Assembly: GCA_045541115.1 (NCBI GenBank)
Contig: JAZQIM010000021.1
Span: forward strand, 1-64,000
Reading direction: 5' to 3'
DNA: 64,000 nt
DNA from: Aphodoplasma sp045541115
Lineage (GTDB): Bacteria > Bacillota > Clostridia > UBA1381 > UMGS1253
A model generated the notes under the pieces. That model had not been told where the DNA came from, made no database searches, and saw nothing but the letters and a program-made list of their open reading frames with translations. Both the position numbers and the translations under genes were made by a program. The number at the start of each line of letters is the position of its first letter. Position 1 is the first letter of the stretch. Positions 35,070 to 44,218 of the stretch are shown in pieces.

Positions 35070-35774
35070 TTACTTAATCTCGAGTATCGCGTATATACTT
35101 GCGTTTTCATCGTGAAGCACATATGTATCGGCATCGTCTCCTTTGCAAAGTCCAACACATATAATGTCGCCTTCAACGGCGGCTTTTTTATAGCTTACAC
35201 GAAGCTCGTTTATTTTATAGTCCCTTGGAAGTGTGTTCGTGACATAATCTATATAATGAACATTGTTTACATGATTGTTCGTATCAAGGTCACGACGCTC
35301 TACGGTATATCTGCAAATGTCATCATACTGCTTTGGTGCACGAAGGCGTGCGTTTGTCGCACTACCAAATACGAAGCGTGGCTCGGGAGAGTATACGGCG
35401 GAAATATCGGGAGTAATTCTTTGTATTTTCTGGTTTATGCCGTAATATAAAAACCATGCCGAGCTTGCGACAGCAAGTGCATTATCGTTTTTGTCGACGA
35501 TTTCAAAATCGCGGTATCCGTATAAGCCGGAGAAGTCAGTTGCCCATGTGCGCGCACGGATTGTCTGCGCATATTTAGGATACTCATTTATTTTTATGTG
35601 CCAGCTTTCAAGAAGCCATGCGAGGTTTTTATCAATAAGGATGTTTATGCCTTGACCGACTGAGTCGGAGTGAAACATCGTAGTATCCTGAAAGTATGAT
35701 ACGAGCGAGCTGAGTGATACTTCGCCGTTTTGAGAAACCTCGCTGTATCTTACCGTATATTCTTTTTCAAACAT
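35070..35774 (-). CDS. Acyl-ACP thioesterase (FatA/FatB-like)
   Basis: A 234-aa double hot-dog thioesterase that releases fatty acids from acyl carrier protein. The N-terminal half has YTVRYSEVSQNGEVSLSSLVSYFQD and the LAWLLESWHIKINEYP strand. The second half has RRDLDTNNHVNNVHYIDY (about 160-177), carrying the Asn/His residues of the active site. The start at 35774 is chosen because AGGAGG stands 6 nt upstream. It lies 17 nt after ymdB in the rny-ymdB run and is probably co-transcribed. Confidence 0.88.
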   Translation of the reverse strand: MFEKEYTVRYSEVSQNGEVSLSSLVSYFQDTTMFHSDSVGQGINILIDKNLAWLLESWHIKINEYPKYAQTIRARTWATDFSGLYGYRDFEIVDKNDNALAVASSAWFLYYGINQKIQRITPDISAVYSPEPRFVFGSATNARLRAPKQYDDICRYTVERRDLDTNNHVNNVHYIDYVTNTLPRDYKINELRVSYKKAAVEGDIICVGLCKGDDADTYVLHDENASIYAILEIK

Positions 35775-35791
35775 ATGCTGCCTCCTAAAAA

Positions 35792-36574
35792 TCAAAAATC
35801 AGTAAATGAAAGCCTTTTAATGCTTCTGCATTTTCCGCTTTTTTCATCTATATCAAGTATGACGCCGTTAAATTGTGCACCGCCGTCAGCGAGCTCAAAT
35901 TTTTGCGGCAGTGACGTCACAAAGCGGTCGATTATTATTTTTCTATCCATTCCAAGCACCGAATGATATGCCCCCGTCATGCCGACATCGGTAATATAGC
36001 CGCTTCCTTTTGGCAAGATCTTTTCGTCTGCTGTCTGAATGTGAGTGTGTGTGCCGACAACGGCGCTTACCTTACCGTCTAAAAAGTAGCCAAGAGCGAC
36101 TTTTTCACTTGTTGCCTCGGCATGCATATCTACTATGATTATATTGCAGCCTTCGTCCTTTAGATTTTGTACTTCGCGTATTGCTGCGTCAAAAGGATTG
36201 TCACATGGATCGAGATATACACGCCCTAAAAGGTTAATTACGCCAACCTTTATGCCGCCAATATCGACTGCGACACTTCCTTTGCCGGGGTTTTCGGACG
36301 GAAGGTTTGCTGGGCGTATAACGCGCGATGTTTCGTTTAATATGCTAAAAATATCTTTGTTATTCCACACATGATTGCCCATGGTAATTACGTCGACGCT
36401 GGCATCGAAAAAACTGTCGGCAACGATTTTGCTTATACCTCTGCCGTGTGCGGCATTTTCGCCATTTACAATAACCATATCTATATCATTTTGAAGTCTT
36501 ATTTCCGGCAGTGAGCTTAGAAACATTGCTCGCCCGCATGAGCCTACAATATCGCCTGTAAATAAAATTTTCAT
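35792..36574 (-). CDS. ymdB: YmdB-family metallophosphoesterase
   Basis: About 260 aa. Metal-site motifs are MKILFTGDIVGSCGR (about 1-15), VNGENAAHGRG (about 37), MGNHVWNN (about 64), VDMHAEATSEK (about 149), and VGTHTHIQTADE (about 174). YmdB proteins hydrolyse 2',3'-cyclic nucleotides and affect biofilm and sporulation choices in Bacillus. The gene lies directly downstream of rny, the conserved order in Firmicutes. The ATG at 36574 has AAAGGCG eight nt upstream; an ATG at 36580 is possible. Confidence 0.92.
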   Translation of the reverse strand: MKILFTGDIVGSCGRAMFLSSLPEIRLQNDIDMVIVNGENAAHGRGISKIVADSFFDASVDVITMGNHVWNNKDIFSILNETSRVIRPANLPSENPGKGSVAVDIGGIKVGVINLLGRVYLDPCDNPFDAAIREVQNLKDEGCNIIIVDMHAEATSEKVALGYFLDGKVSAVVGTHTHIQTADEKILPKGSGYITDVGMTGAYHSVLGMDRKIIIDRFVTSLPQKFELADGGAQFNGVILDIDEKSGKCRSIKRLSFTDF

Positions 36575-36604
36575 ATTCATTTCGCCTTTGCTTTAATATA
36601 ATTA

Positions 36605-36632
36605 GGGCTTTGCGCCATAAGACGCAAAGCCA
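36605..36632 (-). other. Stem-loop between rny and ymdB
   Basis: A strong stem GGCTTTGCG / CGCAAAGCC with no T run. It may stabilise the rny end or mark an mRNA processing site rather than terminate. Confidence 0.45.
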
Positions 36633-36650
36633 CAAATACAGTTTTACATA

Positions 36651-38228
36651 TTATTTTGCATAATCGACTGCGCGCATCTCACGTATTACGTTAATCTTAA
36701 TTTGTCCCGGATATTCCATTTCATCCTCAATACGTTTAACGATTTCGCGTGCCATCAAAACTACACCTTCATCTTTTACATCTTCGGGCTTAACCATGAT
36801 TCTTATCTCACGGCCTGCCTGAATAGCAAATGATTTTTCAACGCCCTCAAATGAGTTTGCAATCTCTTCGAGCTTTTCAAGACGCTTAATATATGTTTCA
36901 AGATTTTCACGTCTTGCGCCCGGTCTTGCAGCCGATATCGCATCACATGCCTGAACGATTGCAGCGACAACTGTCTGCGCTTCAACATCTCCATGATGTG
37001 CCATGATTGCGTGAATTACGTCGTTACTTTCCTTGTATTTCTTTGCTATGTCAGCGCCGATTGTAACGTGCGAGCCTTCCATTTCATGGTCGACAGATTT
37101 TCCAAGGTCATGCAGAAGACCTGCTCTTTTTGCAAGAGCAATATCAACACCGAGCTCGCCTGCCATAACGCCCGCCAGATGTGACACTTCGATAGCGTGC
37201 TTTAACACATTCTGACCATAGCTTGTTCTGAACTTCAATCTTCCGAGAAGTTTGATGATTTCAGGATGAAGTCCGTGAACACCTGTTTCAAATGTAGCAC
37301 GTTCGCCTTCTTGTTTGATATCATTTTCAACCTCACGACGTGCTTTTTCAACAGTTTCCTCGATGCGTGCAGGGTGGATACGTCCATCTACAATAAGCTT
37401 TTCGAGTGCAAGTCTTGCAATTTCACGCCTGATAGGATCAAAGCCTGATACGATAACAGCTTCAGGAGTATCGTCGATAATAAGGTCGATTCCCGTAAGC
37501 GTTTCAAGTGTACGAATGTTTCTGCCTTCGCGACCGATGATTCTGCCTTTCATTTCATCGTTCGGTAGCGGCACAACCGATACAGTAGTTTCTGCAGCGT
37601 GATCAGCTGCAACCTTTTGTATTGCAAATGCAACAATATTTTTTGCGTTCTTTTCAGCGTTATCTTTTGCTTCCTGCTCAATGTCTTTAATCATAATTGC
37701 AGCTTCGTGGCGGATCTGGCTTTCCAAATCCTTTAGCAAAAATTGTTTTGCTTCTTCTGCAGTAAGACCGGACAATTTCTCAAGAGTTTCAATCTGTTGT
37801 GCCTTAAGCTTTGCAAGCTCTTCTTCTCTTTCTTCAAGGCTCTTAAGCTTGTTGTTAAGGTTTTCTTCTCTTGCCTCAAGAGCTTCGCTCTTTTTATCGA
37901 GATTTTCTTCTTTTTGCTGGATTCGTCTTTCCTGACGCGAGATTTCGCCACGTCTTTCTTTGACTTCCTTGTCGAATTCCAATCTCATTTTGTGATTTTC
38001 TTCTTTTGCTTCAAGCAAAATTTCACGCTTTTTGCTCTCGGCTGCTTTTTTAGATTCTTCGAGAATTCTTTTTGCTTCATTTTCAGCTCCGCCAACTACG
38101 GCTTCAGCTTCTTTTTTTCTTTTTTCATAGCCTGCTTTTGACGCTGCTATATAAACTATAACAGCTATTGCAACCGCAACAACTGCGGATATTGCTATAG
38201 TAATTAAAATTTGTGTATCTATAGCCAC
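36651..38228 (-). CDS. rny: Ribonuclease Y
   Basis: A 525-aa membrane-anchored endoribonuclease that starts mRNA decay. An N-terminal helix (ILITIAISAVVAVAIAVIVYIAA, about 7-29) is followed by a long charged coiled coil (about 35-190). A KH domain follows (GRIIGREGRNIRTLETLTG, about 230-250). The HD domain has RAGLLHDLGKSVDHE (about 368-382) and AIMAHHGD. Length and domain order are normal. A long leader precedes the gene. Confidence 0.96.
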   Translation of the reverse strand: MAIDTQILITIAISAVVAVAIAVIVYIAASKAGYEKRKKEAEAVVGGAENEAKRILEESKKAAESKKREILLEAKEENHKMRLEFDKEVKERRGEISRQERRIQQKEENLDKKSEALEAREENLNNKLKSLEEREEELAKLKAQQIETLEKLSGLTAEEAKQFLLKDLESQIRHEAAIMIKDIEQEAKDNAEKNAKNIVAFAIQKVAADHAAETTVSVVPLPNDEMKGRIIGREGRNIRTLETLTGIDLIIDDTPEAVIVSGFDPIRREIARLALEKLIVDGRIHPARIEETVEKARREVENDIKQEGERATFETGVHGLHPEIIKLLGRLKFRTSYGQNVLKHAIEVSHLAGVMAGELGVDIALAKRAGLLHDLGKSVDHEMEGSHVTIGADIAKKYKESNDVIHAIMAHHGDVEAQTVVAAIVQACDAISAARPGARRENLETYIKRLEKLEEIANSFEGVEKSFAIQAGREIRIMVKPEDVKDEGVVLMAREIVKRIEDEMEYPGQIKINVIREMRAVDYAK

Positions 38229-38659
38229 ACACCTCCTCTTTTTTTACTCACGAGTGGTGACGGCCGGCTCCTGTATTTTAACAGATTTTTGTATAAATTT
38301 TCCATACAAATAATATAAAATTAGGCCATTAAAATGTATTTTAAGCAGCAAATAAATATAAGTAACCGCCTTGTAAAAAATAAGTATGAATAAATTATAT
38401 TTGAATATATAAATCAGTTAATCCTTATGCAGGAACACTTCGTCTGTGCCACTCGCACGTTGCTTTTATAACCAAAACGGATCAAAATTTTAATGCGCCG
38501 AATACAAAAGCGGATATTTGGCACATATAACTTCAATCATACACTATTATTGTAAACTTTTTTTTATTAAGTGTCAAGAAAAAATTTTGTGTATTTCAAA
38601 TTTTTGCGCATAAAAAAATGGCTTATATTTCGACAAAGTGTACAAAAATAAAAATTATA
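38229..38659. other. Long AT-rich intergenic region; probable rny leader
   Basis: A minus-strand promoter lies at 38549-38577, implying a leader of about 300 nt for rny. On the minus strand a GC-richer block with short inverted repeats (GTGC-GAGTG-GCAC at about 38445-38457) lies within the leader. A short frame, 38526-38482 (14 codons, MCQISAFVFGALKF), has no clear ribosome site. I do not recognise a known riboswitch. Confidence 0.45.
38549..38577 (-). promoter_or_regulatory. Promoter upstream of rny
   Basis: Minus strand TTGACA (38577-38572), 17-nt spacer, TACAAT (38554-38549). It is near consensus and about 320 nt upstream of rny. Confidence 0.7.
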
Positions 38660-38688
38660 TTGCCTTTATCCGACGCAGATAGTATAAT
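38660..38688 (+). promoter_or_regulatory. Promoter of the deacetylase/GH26 pair
   Basis: TTGCCT, 17-nt spacer, TATAAT, 26 nt before the ATG of the deacetylase. Confidence 0.7.
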
Positions 38689-38714
38689 TAGTTTATAATA
38701 AGGGGGAGAAACTA

Positions 38715-40067
38715 ATGAATGGTTATATGAGTGTACCTTTGTCGCAAAGGATATCGCAAAGGAAATATGATCGCCGGAGAAGAAGGCGGAAATATATAAA
38801 AATTTTAATCTGGATTTTAGTATTTATAATTGCTGCAGCGGCCGGATTTTTTGGCGTAAAAGCGCTTGTAGGTATTTTCGGCGGTGAAAAGCAGATAAAA
38901 ACGTCTCAAAAAATAAAGCCCGAGGCAATCATAGCGCAGGCTGACTTTCTTGCGGCGGGATATGATTATGATGCGGCAATCGAAAAAATAAAGTCGTATG
39001 GCGAAGATTATGCGTCAAAAAAGGAGCTTACAGAGGCAATTGCAAGATATGAGTCGACAAAAGCAACGATGGTTCGCTATGCTGATGTCACGGATATCAC
39101 GCATGTATTTTTCCATGCACTAATCGTTGATACATCAAAGAGCTTTGACGGAGAATATACTGATGACGGATACAATCAGTACATGACAACTGTAAGTGAA
39201 TTTGAAAAAATGATGCAGGAAATGTATGCGAGAGGGTATGTTCTTGTCGATATTCACGACATCGCATATGAGCAGACACAGCCTGATGGTACGACGAAGT
39301 TTGTGCCCGGAGATATAATGCTCCCGGAAGGGAAAAAACCTTTTGTCATGTCACAAGACGATGTGAATTACTATAGCTATATGAAGGGCGACGGTTTTGC
39401 AGATAAAATTGTAATAGGCGATGACGGTATGCCGACATGTGAGTATATTTTAGACGATGGAACTGTTGTGCGCGGCGATTATGACCTTGTGCCTATTTTG
39501 GAAAAGTTTATACAAGAGCATCCCGACTTTTCGTATAGGGGTGCACGCGCAACGCTTGCACTTACGGGCTATGACGGCGTTTTAGGTTACCGCACATGCC
39601 CTACGGCATCTGATTATAACGAAGCAGATATAGAAAAGGCAAAGGCTGTTGCGACGCGTATGCGTGAGCTTGGATGGACTTTTGCAAGTCATAGCTGGGG
39701 ACATCTTTTGTACGGCGAAATCAGCATGGAGAAATTTACATCAGACGTTACTAAATGGGAAGAGCAGGTAAGACCGATTATCGGCGATACCGACGTATTG
39801 ATATATCCTTTTGGAAACGATATTGCTGGCATAGGAAAATATACAGGCGAAAAGTATGAAATGCTTCACTCGCTTGGCTTTAGATATTATTGTAATGTGG
39901 ATTCGGCGCCTTCGTGGCTACAGATTCGCGATGATTATGTAAGACAGGGAAGAAGAAACCTTGACGGATACCGTATGTGGTATTCGCCGGAGATGCTTAA
40001 GGATTTATTTGAGGTAGAGAAGGTGTGGGATAACACAAGACCGACACCTGTTGCACCAATATCATAA
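38715..40067 (+). CDS. Membrane-anchored polysaccharide deacetylase-like protein
   Basis: A 450-aa protein. A basic N-terminus and one membrane helix (about 30-52, ILIWILVFIIAAAAGFFGVKAL) are followed by a linker with a repeat-like helical segment and a NodB-type domain. HVFFHALIVDTSKSF, FVMSQDDVNYYSYM (DD pair, about 218) and TFASHSWGHLLYGE (His-x3-His, about 317) match CE4 metal sites. It probably deacetylates a wall or exopolysaccharide outside the cell. It shares an operon with the glycosidase-like gene 45 nt downstream. Confidence 0.82.
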   Translation: MNGYMSVPLSQRISQRKYDRRRRRRKYIKILIWILVFIIAAAAGFFGVKALVGIFGGEKQIKTSQKIKPEAIIAQADFLAAGYDYDAAIEKIKSYGEDYASKKELTEAIARYESTKATMVRYADVTDITHVFFHALIVDTSKSFDGEYTDDGYNQYMTTVSEFEKMMQEMYARGYVLVDIHDIAYEQTQPDGTTKFVPGDIMLPEGKKPFVMSQDDVNYYSYMKGDGFADKIVIGDDGMPTCEYILDDGTVVRGDYDLVPILEKFIQEHPDFSYRGARATLALTGYDGVLGYRTCPTASDYNEADIEKAKAVATRMRELGWTFASHSWGHLLYGEISMEKFTSDVTKWEEQVRPIIGDTDVLIYPFGNDIAGIGKYTGEKYEMLHSLGFRYYCNVDSAPSWLQIRDDYVRQGRRNLDGYRMWYSPEMLKDLFEVEKVWDNTRPTPVAPIS

Positions 40068-40112
40068 TTTCTGCTTGCATCTGAAGTAAGTGATTTAAAT
40101 TTGGAGGAATAA

Positions 40113-41777
40113 ATGAAAAAGCGAAATATAGTTTTGTTGTCAATAGTAGTAATTTTGTCATTGTTTGCTCTTTGGTTTATGAGCGTAAAAGGTTTTTTCA
40201 AAGATCCGGCAAACTTTATGCAGCTTGCAAAAAACAAGGTAGCATCAATTTATTATGACATTACAAAACAAGAACCGAAAATTCAGGAGGAAATCATTGT
40301 TACAGCCGACGGACATAAGGTGCTTTTAGACAAGCCCAAGGGATATTCTCTTTCATTTCCAATCGATATGAATTTTGATTTGTCAATAAGCCCTGAACAG
40401 ATTAAGGCGTACAATGATGATTTAACAGTTATCGTAACACGCGAGTGGGCGCCATATGCTGACGTTATGTGGTATGTAGATAATTATTTAAATAATTACT
40501 ATTTAAATGAGCACTATATTGAAACGAATAATATAACGATACATGAGCATAAAAAGTATGAGCATAACGGCGCGCAGGCACAGTTTGTTTCGCTTTCGCG
40601 CACACCAGATGAGCAACTTATCGAGCGTCAAAACGACTATTCATATTTTTATGTGCTTTCAAAAACAGGTCCGCAGGCTTTTTTCCGTGTGATGTTTAAG
40701 ACAGATGATTACGAAAAAAATGCGCCTGTTATAAATGAAATTATAAACTCGTTTGAGGAGATACGCCTTGAGGGAGAAAATGTGTTTAAAGAAAAATATG
40801 AGCCGAATGTGAATAAAAACTGGAATGACGAAACGAAGGCACTGTGGAAAAAAATAAACTCAAAAGACGAATTTATGTGGGGAATATTCGTTGACGGTGC
40901 ATACGATAAAGAGCGAAATCATAAGTGGCTAAAAGACCTTGAACAAAAGGTTGATTATGAGTTTGACTTTGCACTTCACTATGTGAATTTAAGCTGGGGT
41001 TTTCCTGTGGAGTCGATGCAAAAATTCTATGACGACAATAAAATTACAGAGCTAACGCTTCAGGTATCAAACTTTAACAATGATGATTTGTTTGGCAAAA
41101 ACATTAACTTCGATATGTATGACGGACTGCTCGATGAGCAAATACGTGAGTTTGCACGCGGCGCAAAGGAGTTTGGACATCCGTTTTTGTTTAGACTTAA
41201 TAATGAGATGAACAGTGACTGGGTAAATTATTCGGGCGTGGCAGCACTTTCTGACCCGGAAATATTTATTTCAAACTGGCAAAGAATATACGACATATTT
41301 GAAGAAGAAGGCGTAGACAATGCAATCTGGATATTTAATCCGAATGCAGAAGATTGTCCGCCGGCACACTGGAATTCATATATCTCATATTTTCCGGGCG
41401 ATGAGTATGTGCATATGATTGGCATGACGGGCTATAATACGGGCGAGTATTATAAAGAGCTGTATCATGAAAAGTGGAGAACATTTGACGAAATATATAA
41501 AGAGCCATACGAGAAGTATATGAATGTGTTTGGTAAGTTCCCGTTTGTTATTACCGAGTTTGCATCGAGCTCTGTCGGTGGCGACAAGCCGGGCTGGATA
41601 CGTGATATGTTTGAGTCAATAAAGAAGTATGACAATATTAAAATGGCGCTTTGGTGGAGCAGTGCGGATTATGATATGCGCCCCGAAACATATAAGCATG
41701 TTGCAAGGCCATACTTTTTGGATGAAACAGATGAAACGACAAAGGCATTTCGTGAAGGCGTAAAAGAATATAAATAA
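40113..41777 (+). CDS. Membrane-anchored GH26-like glycosidase
   Basis: A 554-aa protein with an N-terminal anchor or signal (NIVLLSIVVILSLFALWFM, about 4-22). An N-terminal domain covers about 50-220, and a TIM-barrel-like domain about 235-545 resembles GH26. The predicted acid/base Glu is in LFRLNNEMNSDW (about 362) and the nucleophile Glu in FVITEFASSS (about 486). WIFNPNAEDCPPAHWNSYISYFPGDEYVHMIGMTGYN fits the family. GH26 enzymes act on beta-mannan or related polymers; the substrate here is unknown. TTGGAGGAATAA precedes the ATG. Confidence 0.78.
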   Translation: MKKRNIVLLSIVVILSLFALWFMSVKGFFKDPANFMQLAKNKVASIYYDITKQEPKIQEEIIVTADGHKVLLDKPKGYSLSFPIDMNFDLSISPEQIKAYNDDLTVIVTREWAPYADVMWYVDNYLNNYYLNEHYIETNNITIHEHKKYEHNGAQAQFVSLSRTPDEQLIERQNDYSYFYVLSKTGPQAFFRVMFKTDDYEKNAPVINEIINSFEEIRLEGENVFKEKYEPNVNKNWNDETKALWKKINSKDEFMWGIFVDGAYDKERNHKWLKDLEQKVDYEFDFALHYVNLSWGFPVESMQKFYDDNKITELTLQVSNFNNDDLFGKNINFDMYDGLLDEQIREFARGAKEFGHPFLFRLNNEMNSDWVNYSGVAALSDPEIFISNWQRIYDIFEEEGVDNAIWIFNPNAEDCPPAHWNSYISYFPGDEYVHMIGMTGYNTGEYYKELYHEKWRTFDEIYKEPYEKYMNVFGKFPFVITEFASSSVGGDKPGWIRDMFESIKKYDNIKMALWWSSADYDMRPETYKHVARPYFLDETDETTKAFREGVKEYK

Positions 41778-41778
41778 T

Positions 41779-41810
41779 AAAAAGCCACCTGCTATGCGGG
41801 TGGCTTTTTT
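41779..41810 (+). terminator. Terminator of the deacetylase/GH26 operon
   Basis: Stem AAAAAGCCACC, loop TGCTATGCG, stem GGTGGCTTTTTT. Confidence 0.85.
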
Positions 41811-41841
41811 GAAAACTTAAAAAAATTTATTTTAAGTATTG

Positions 41842-41860
41842 CTTTTTTTGCGATTTTATG
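41842..41860 (+). repeat. Left outer direct repeat of the cassette
   Basis: CTTTTTTTGCGATTTTATG. Nearly the same word (one T fewer, A to G) recurs in the same orientation at 44212-44229, outside the inverted repeats. Confidence 0.55.
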
Positions 41861-41876
41861 TTAAACTTCTTATTAC
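41848..41876 (+). promoter_or_regulatory. Possible promoter of the toxin-like cassette
   Basis: TTGCGA, 17-nt spacer, TATTAC. Moderate match; it overlaps the direct repeat and abuts the left inverted repeat. Confidence 0.35.
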
Positions 41877-41903
41877 AAGCAAAACGAACGTATGTTTGGT
41901 TTA
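41877..41903 (+). repeat. Left inverted repeat of the cassette
   Basis: Begins AAGCAAAACGAACGT and continues ATGTTTGGTTTA. The reverse complement of 44156-44179 has the same first 15 bases and the same GTTTGGTT block, with 3 fewer bases in total. It ends just before the ribosome site of the first cassette gene. Confidence 0.75.
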
Positions 41904-41919
41904 GGAAGGAGGTGAAATT

Positions 41920-43206
41920 ATGAAGATAGAAAACTATCCGCTGAATTCATTTAATACAATATTCCCACTGGACAAAACTTTTAAAAAGGATTATAATGGA
42001 ATAAATACATTGCAAAAAAATAAAAATGTTTTTGATGATACATTTGCAAGCTCTGCTCTCGATTACCTGTACTCTAATGATAATCTGGGCAAAACACAGA
42101 GTTTTTTGGAAAACAACGGTTTTCCTTCTGCTGAAGAACGTCAGTATAACAGGGAAGCTTACGGCGCAGCAGATGAACGTAAGCTAGTGCTTGATTTACT
42201 TAACAGCAAGTCAAACAGCATATTAAATCCACAACTTCCCAATGATACTGACCGTGCATTTTTAAGCGGACTGATGGGAGAAGAAGAGGAAAAACTTGAT
42301 TATCAAAATCAAGTAGCAAATGCAAACAATTCAATAAAAGACTGGCAAAACGTTTTTTTCGGTTCACCACTTGAGAGTCAACTAAATGGATTTGCCAATT
42401 CAGCACTGCAAAAGATAAATACTTCTTCGACGGCACAGCCTACATTTCTTAATGTAAAACCCGCTGAAACTTTTGATTTTACGCAAGAAAATGACAGTAA
42501 TAATGAGCAATTCATGGATATGTCTGATACAAACAACACATTGGCTATGGTAAATTTTAATCATAACAATTATGAATCAGGCTACACAAGCGAGGATCAA
42601 GTACAAAACCCGGATGCTTACGAATTCGGAAGAGATTCAGACACTTTCAAAATTATTTCTGATCTTCAAAAGCGCTGGCTTGCCACAGATGATCCGCAGC
42701 AAAGAGATGCATTACATAACATGGCAAACGAAGCAAGACGATTGGCTCGCGAAGGAACTCCGCTCAAATATGCTCAGGACGAAGTTATGGATTTACTTCA
42801 TGCAAATGCACAAGAAGCTCAACAATATATAGATACTCTAAGAAAGAGTCCGTTATATGACTGGAGAATGGATTTTGATTATAAGGCTACATATCTAATT
42901 GCTATGGTAGATAAAGGTCCTTGGGATTATAAGCTCAACTCTGAGACGTGGCGAGTGCCTGTGTGGTATACAACCTATAACGGAGAAAATTTGGAATATA
43001 ATAATGAAAATCGCAGAAATTGGATGGCCTGGATATATTTTGATGGCATGATTATGGGCGCTGATAAATTGGGAAATATGAATATGGCGTATGTTGGCGC
43101 TAAGTTAGGATTGCCACGTATTGTATACCAAAACTTTATCACAAATGATAAAGACGATCCTTTTTGGATACAATATGGTATTGATCTTGCAGAGCAAGGA
43201 AGGTGA
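41920..43206 (+). CDS. Protein with toxin-44-like (Ntox44) C-terminal domain
   Basis: A 428-aa protein with no signal peptide or membrane helix. The N-terminal 230 residues are hydrophilic, Asn/Gln-rich and unrecognised. An alpha-helical middle (about 235-300) leads into a C-terminal domain (about 305-428) with MVDKGPWDYKLN, WIYFDGMIMGADKLGNMN and DDPFWIQYGIDLAEQG. The WDYK and late D-D-x-F/W-x-x-x-G-I pattern resembles the polymorphic toxin type 44 domain, a predicted nuclease. It has no visible partner export gene. GGAAGGAGGTGA precedes the ATG. The toxin reading is from motif memory and needs a profile search. Confidence 0.55.
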   Translation: MKIENYPLNSFNTIFPLDKTFKKDYNGINTLQKNKNVFDDTFASSALDYLYSNDNLGKTQSFLENNGFPSAEERQYNREAYGAADERKLVLDLLNSKSNSILNPQLPNDTDRAFLSGLMGEEEEKLDYQNQVANANNSIKDWQNVFFGSPLESQLNGFANSALQKINTSSTAQPTFLNVKPAETFDFTQENDSNNEQFMDMSDTNNTLAMVNFNHNNYESGYTSEDQVQNPDAYEFGRDSDTFKIISDLQKRWLATDDPQQRDALHNMANEARRLAREGTPLKYAQDEVMDLLHANAQEAQQYIDTLRKSPLYDWRMDFDYKATYLIAMVDKGPWDYKLNSETWRVPVWYTTYNGENLEYNNENRRNWMAWIYFDGMIMGADKLGNMNMAYVGAKLGLPRIVYQNFITNDKDDPFWIQYGIDLAEQGR

Positions 43207-43210
43207 CAAG

Positions 43211-44152
43211 ATGGTAAAAAAAATCAAATTTATACTGTTTTTCGCTCTTATATTATTGCTGTTGTGCACTTCTTGTGCAAAGACCGAGTACGAACCAACG
43301 CATCCAAATAAAGTTTCTTTTGGAAATATCAGCAGTGGTGGCTACTTTGTAGAATGTGAAAACGGTTACATCTATTTTGATGACGAAAAATGTACTTTCT
43401 ACAAAAAAGATTTGCTGACAGATACAGTTGAACCTATTGCAAAAAGTCTTATGTGTTCGAGCTTGAACTTGTATAACGATTGTTTATATTATACCCGTGG
43501 CGATCCCGGCCCCATATGGAAAATGTCTGTGGACGGCAAGCAAAAAAAACCATTGACGTTTTTTAGACAAGGAAAACAATTAGTTGTATATAACGATCAT
43601 ATGTATTTCTGCCGTTACTCTGCATACACCGATGAGCCGTTGGTTCGGACGGATTTAAACGGAGGAAATGAACAGGTGTTAGTACAGAAAGTAGGTGGCT
43701 ATTGCATAATTAACGACCGTATTTATTATACGGATATTGCTATTAAAACGGAGCCAAAACTTTGCAGTATGAAGACAGACGGAACAGATGTGAAGCTCAT
43801 TAGGTATGCATATGCGACTGGTTTGATGCCTATGGGAAATAAGCTGCTTTATTCGGATTACTACAGAGAAAATAAAATGTTTATTTATGATTTGGACACT
43901 GATACAGAAGTTTGTATTTGCGAAGATCGTTGTGTGAGTTTAAATGCAAATGAAAAATGGATTTTTTACAGAAATCAAAATGATAATGGAAATTTGTATA
44001 AAATACGCCCGGATGGAAGTGAGCGTCAAAAAATTCTTGATGTGGAGGTATCTTATATTCACGTTATAGGAAACAGACTTTTTTACAAAGATTCCTATTG
44101 GAATAGACCGTTGGATGGCTCGTGGGTTTTTAAATACATTGACATTGAGTAA
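43211..44152 (+). CDS. DUF5050-like beta-propeller lipoprotein
   Basis: A 313-aa lipoprotein with signal MVKKIKFILFFALILLLLC and lipobox LCTSC, lipidated Cys at about residue 21. The rest consists of repeated short strands such as LYYTRGDPGPIWKMSVDGKQ, MYFCRYSAYTDEPLVRTDLNG, IYYTDIAIKTEPKLCSMKTDG and WIFYRNQNDNGNLYKIRPDGS. The periodic Y/F-Y-x-(N/D)-x-x-G pattern is that of DUF5050-type propellers. It lies 4 nt after the toxin-like gene. A role as an immunity or surface partner is inference. AAGGAAGGTGA precedes the ATG. Confidence 0.7.
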   Translation: MVKKIKFILFFALILLLLCTSCAKTEYEPTHPNKVSFGNISSGGYFVECENGYIYFDDEKCTFYKKDLLTDTVEPIAKSLMCSSLNLYNDCLYYTRGDPGPIWKMSVDGKQKKPLTFFRQGKQLVVYNDHMYFCRYSAYTDEPLVRTDLNGGNEQVLVQKVGGYCIINDRIYYTDIAIKTEPKLCSMKTDGTDVKLIRYAYATGLMPMGNKLLYSDYYRENKMFIYDLDTDTEVCICEDRCVSLNANEKWIFYRNQNDNGNLYKIRPDGSERQKILDVEVSYIHVIGNRLFYKDSYWNRPLDGSWVFKYIDIE

Positions 44153-44155
44153 CTA

Positions 44156-44179
44156 TAACCAAACACGTTCGTTTTGCTT
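44156..44179 (-). repeat. Right inverted repeat of the cassette
   Basis: Plus strand TAACCAAACACGTTCGTTTTGC plus TT. It is the reverse complement of the left repeat over 15 contiguous bases and a second block, and lies 3 nt after the lipoprotein stop. Confidence 0.75.
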
Positions 44180-44187
44180 AAACAATA

Positions 44188-44218
44188 AAAAGACACATCA
44201 GCTGGGTGTGTCTTTTTT
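44188..44218 (+). terminator. Terminator of the cassette
   Basis: Stem AAAGACACA / TGTGTCTTT, loop TCAGCTGGG, then a T run. It lies between the right inverted repeat and the outer direct repeat. Confidence 0.8.
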
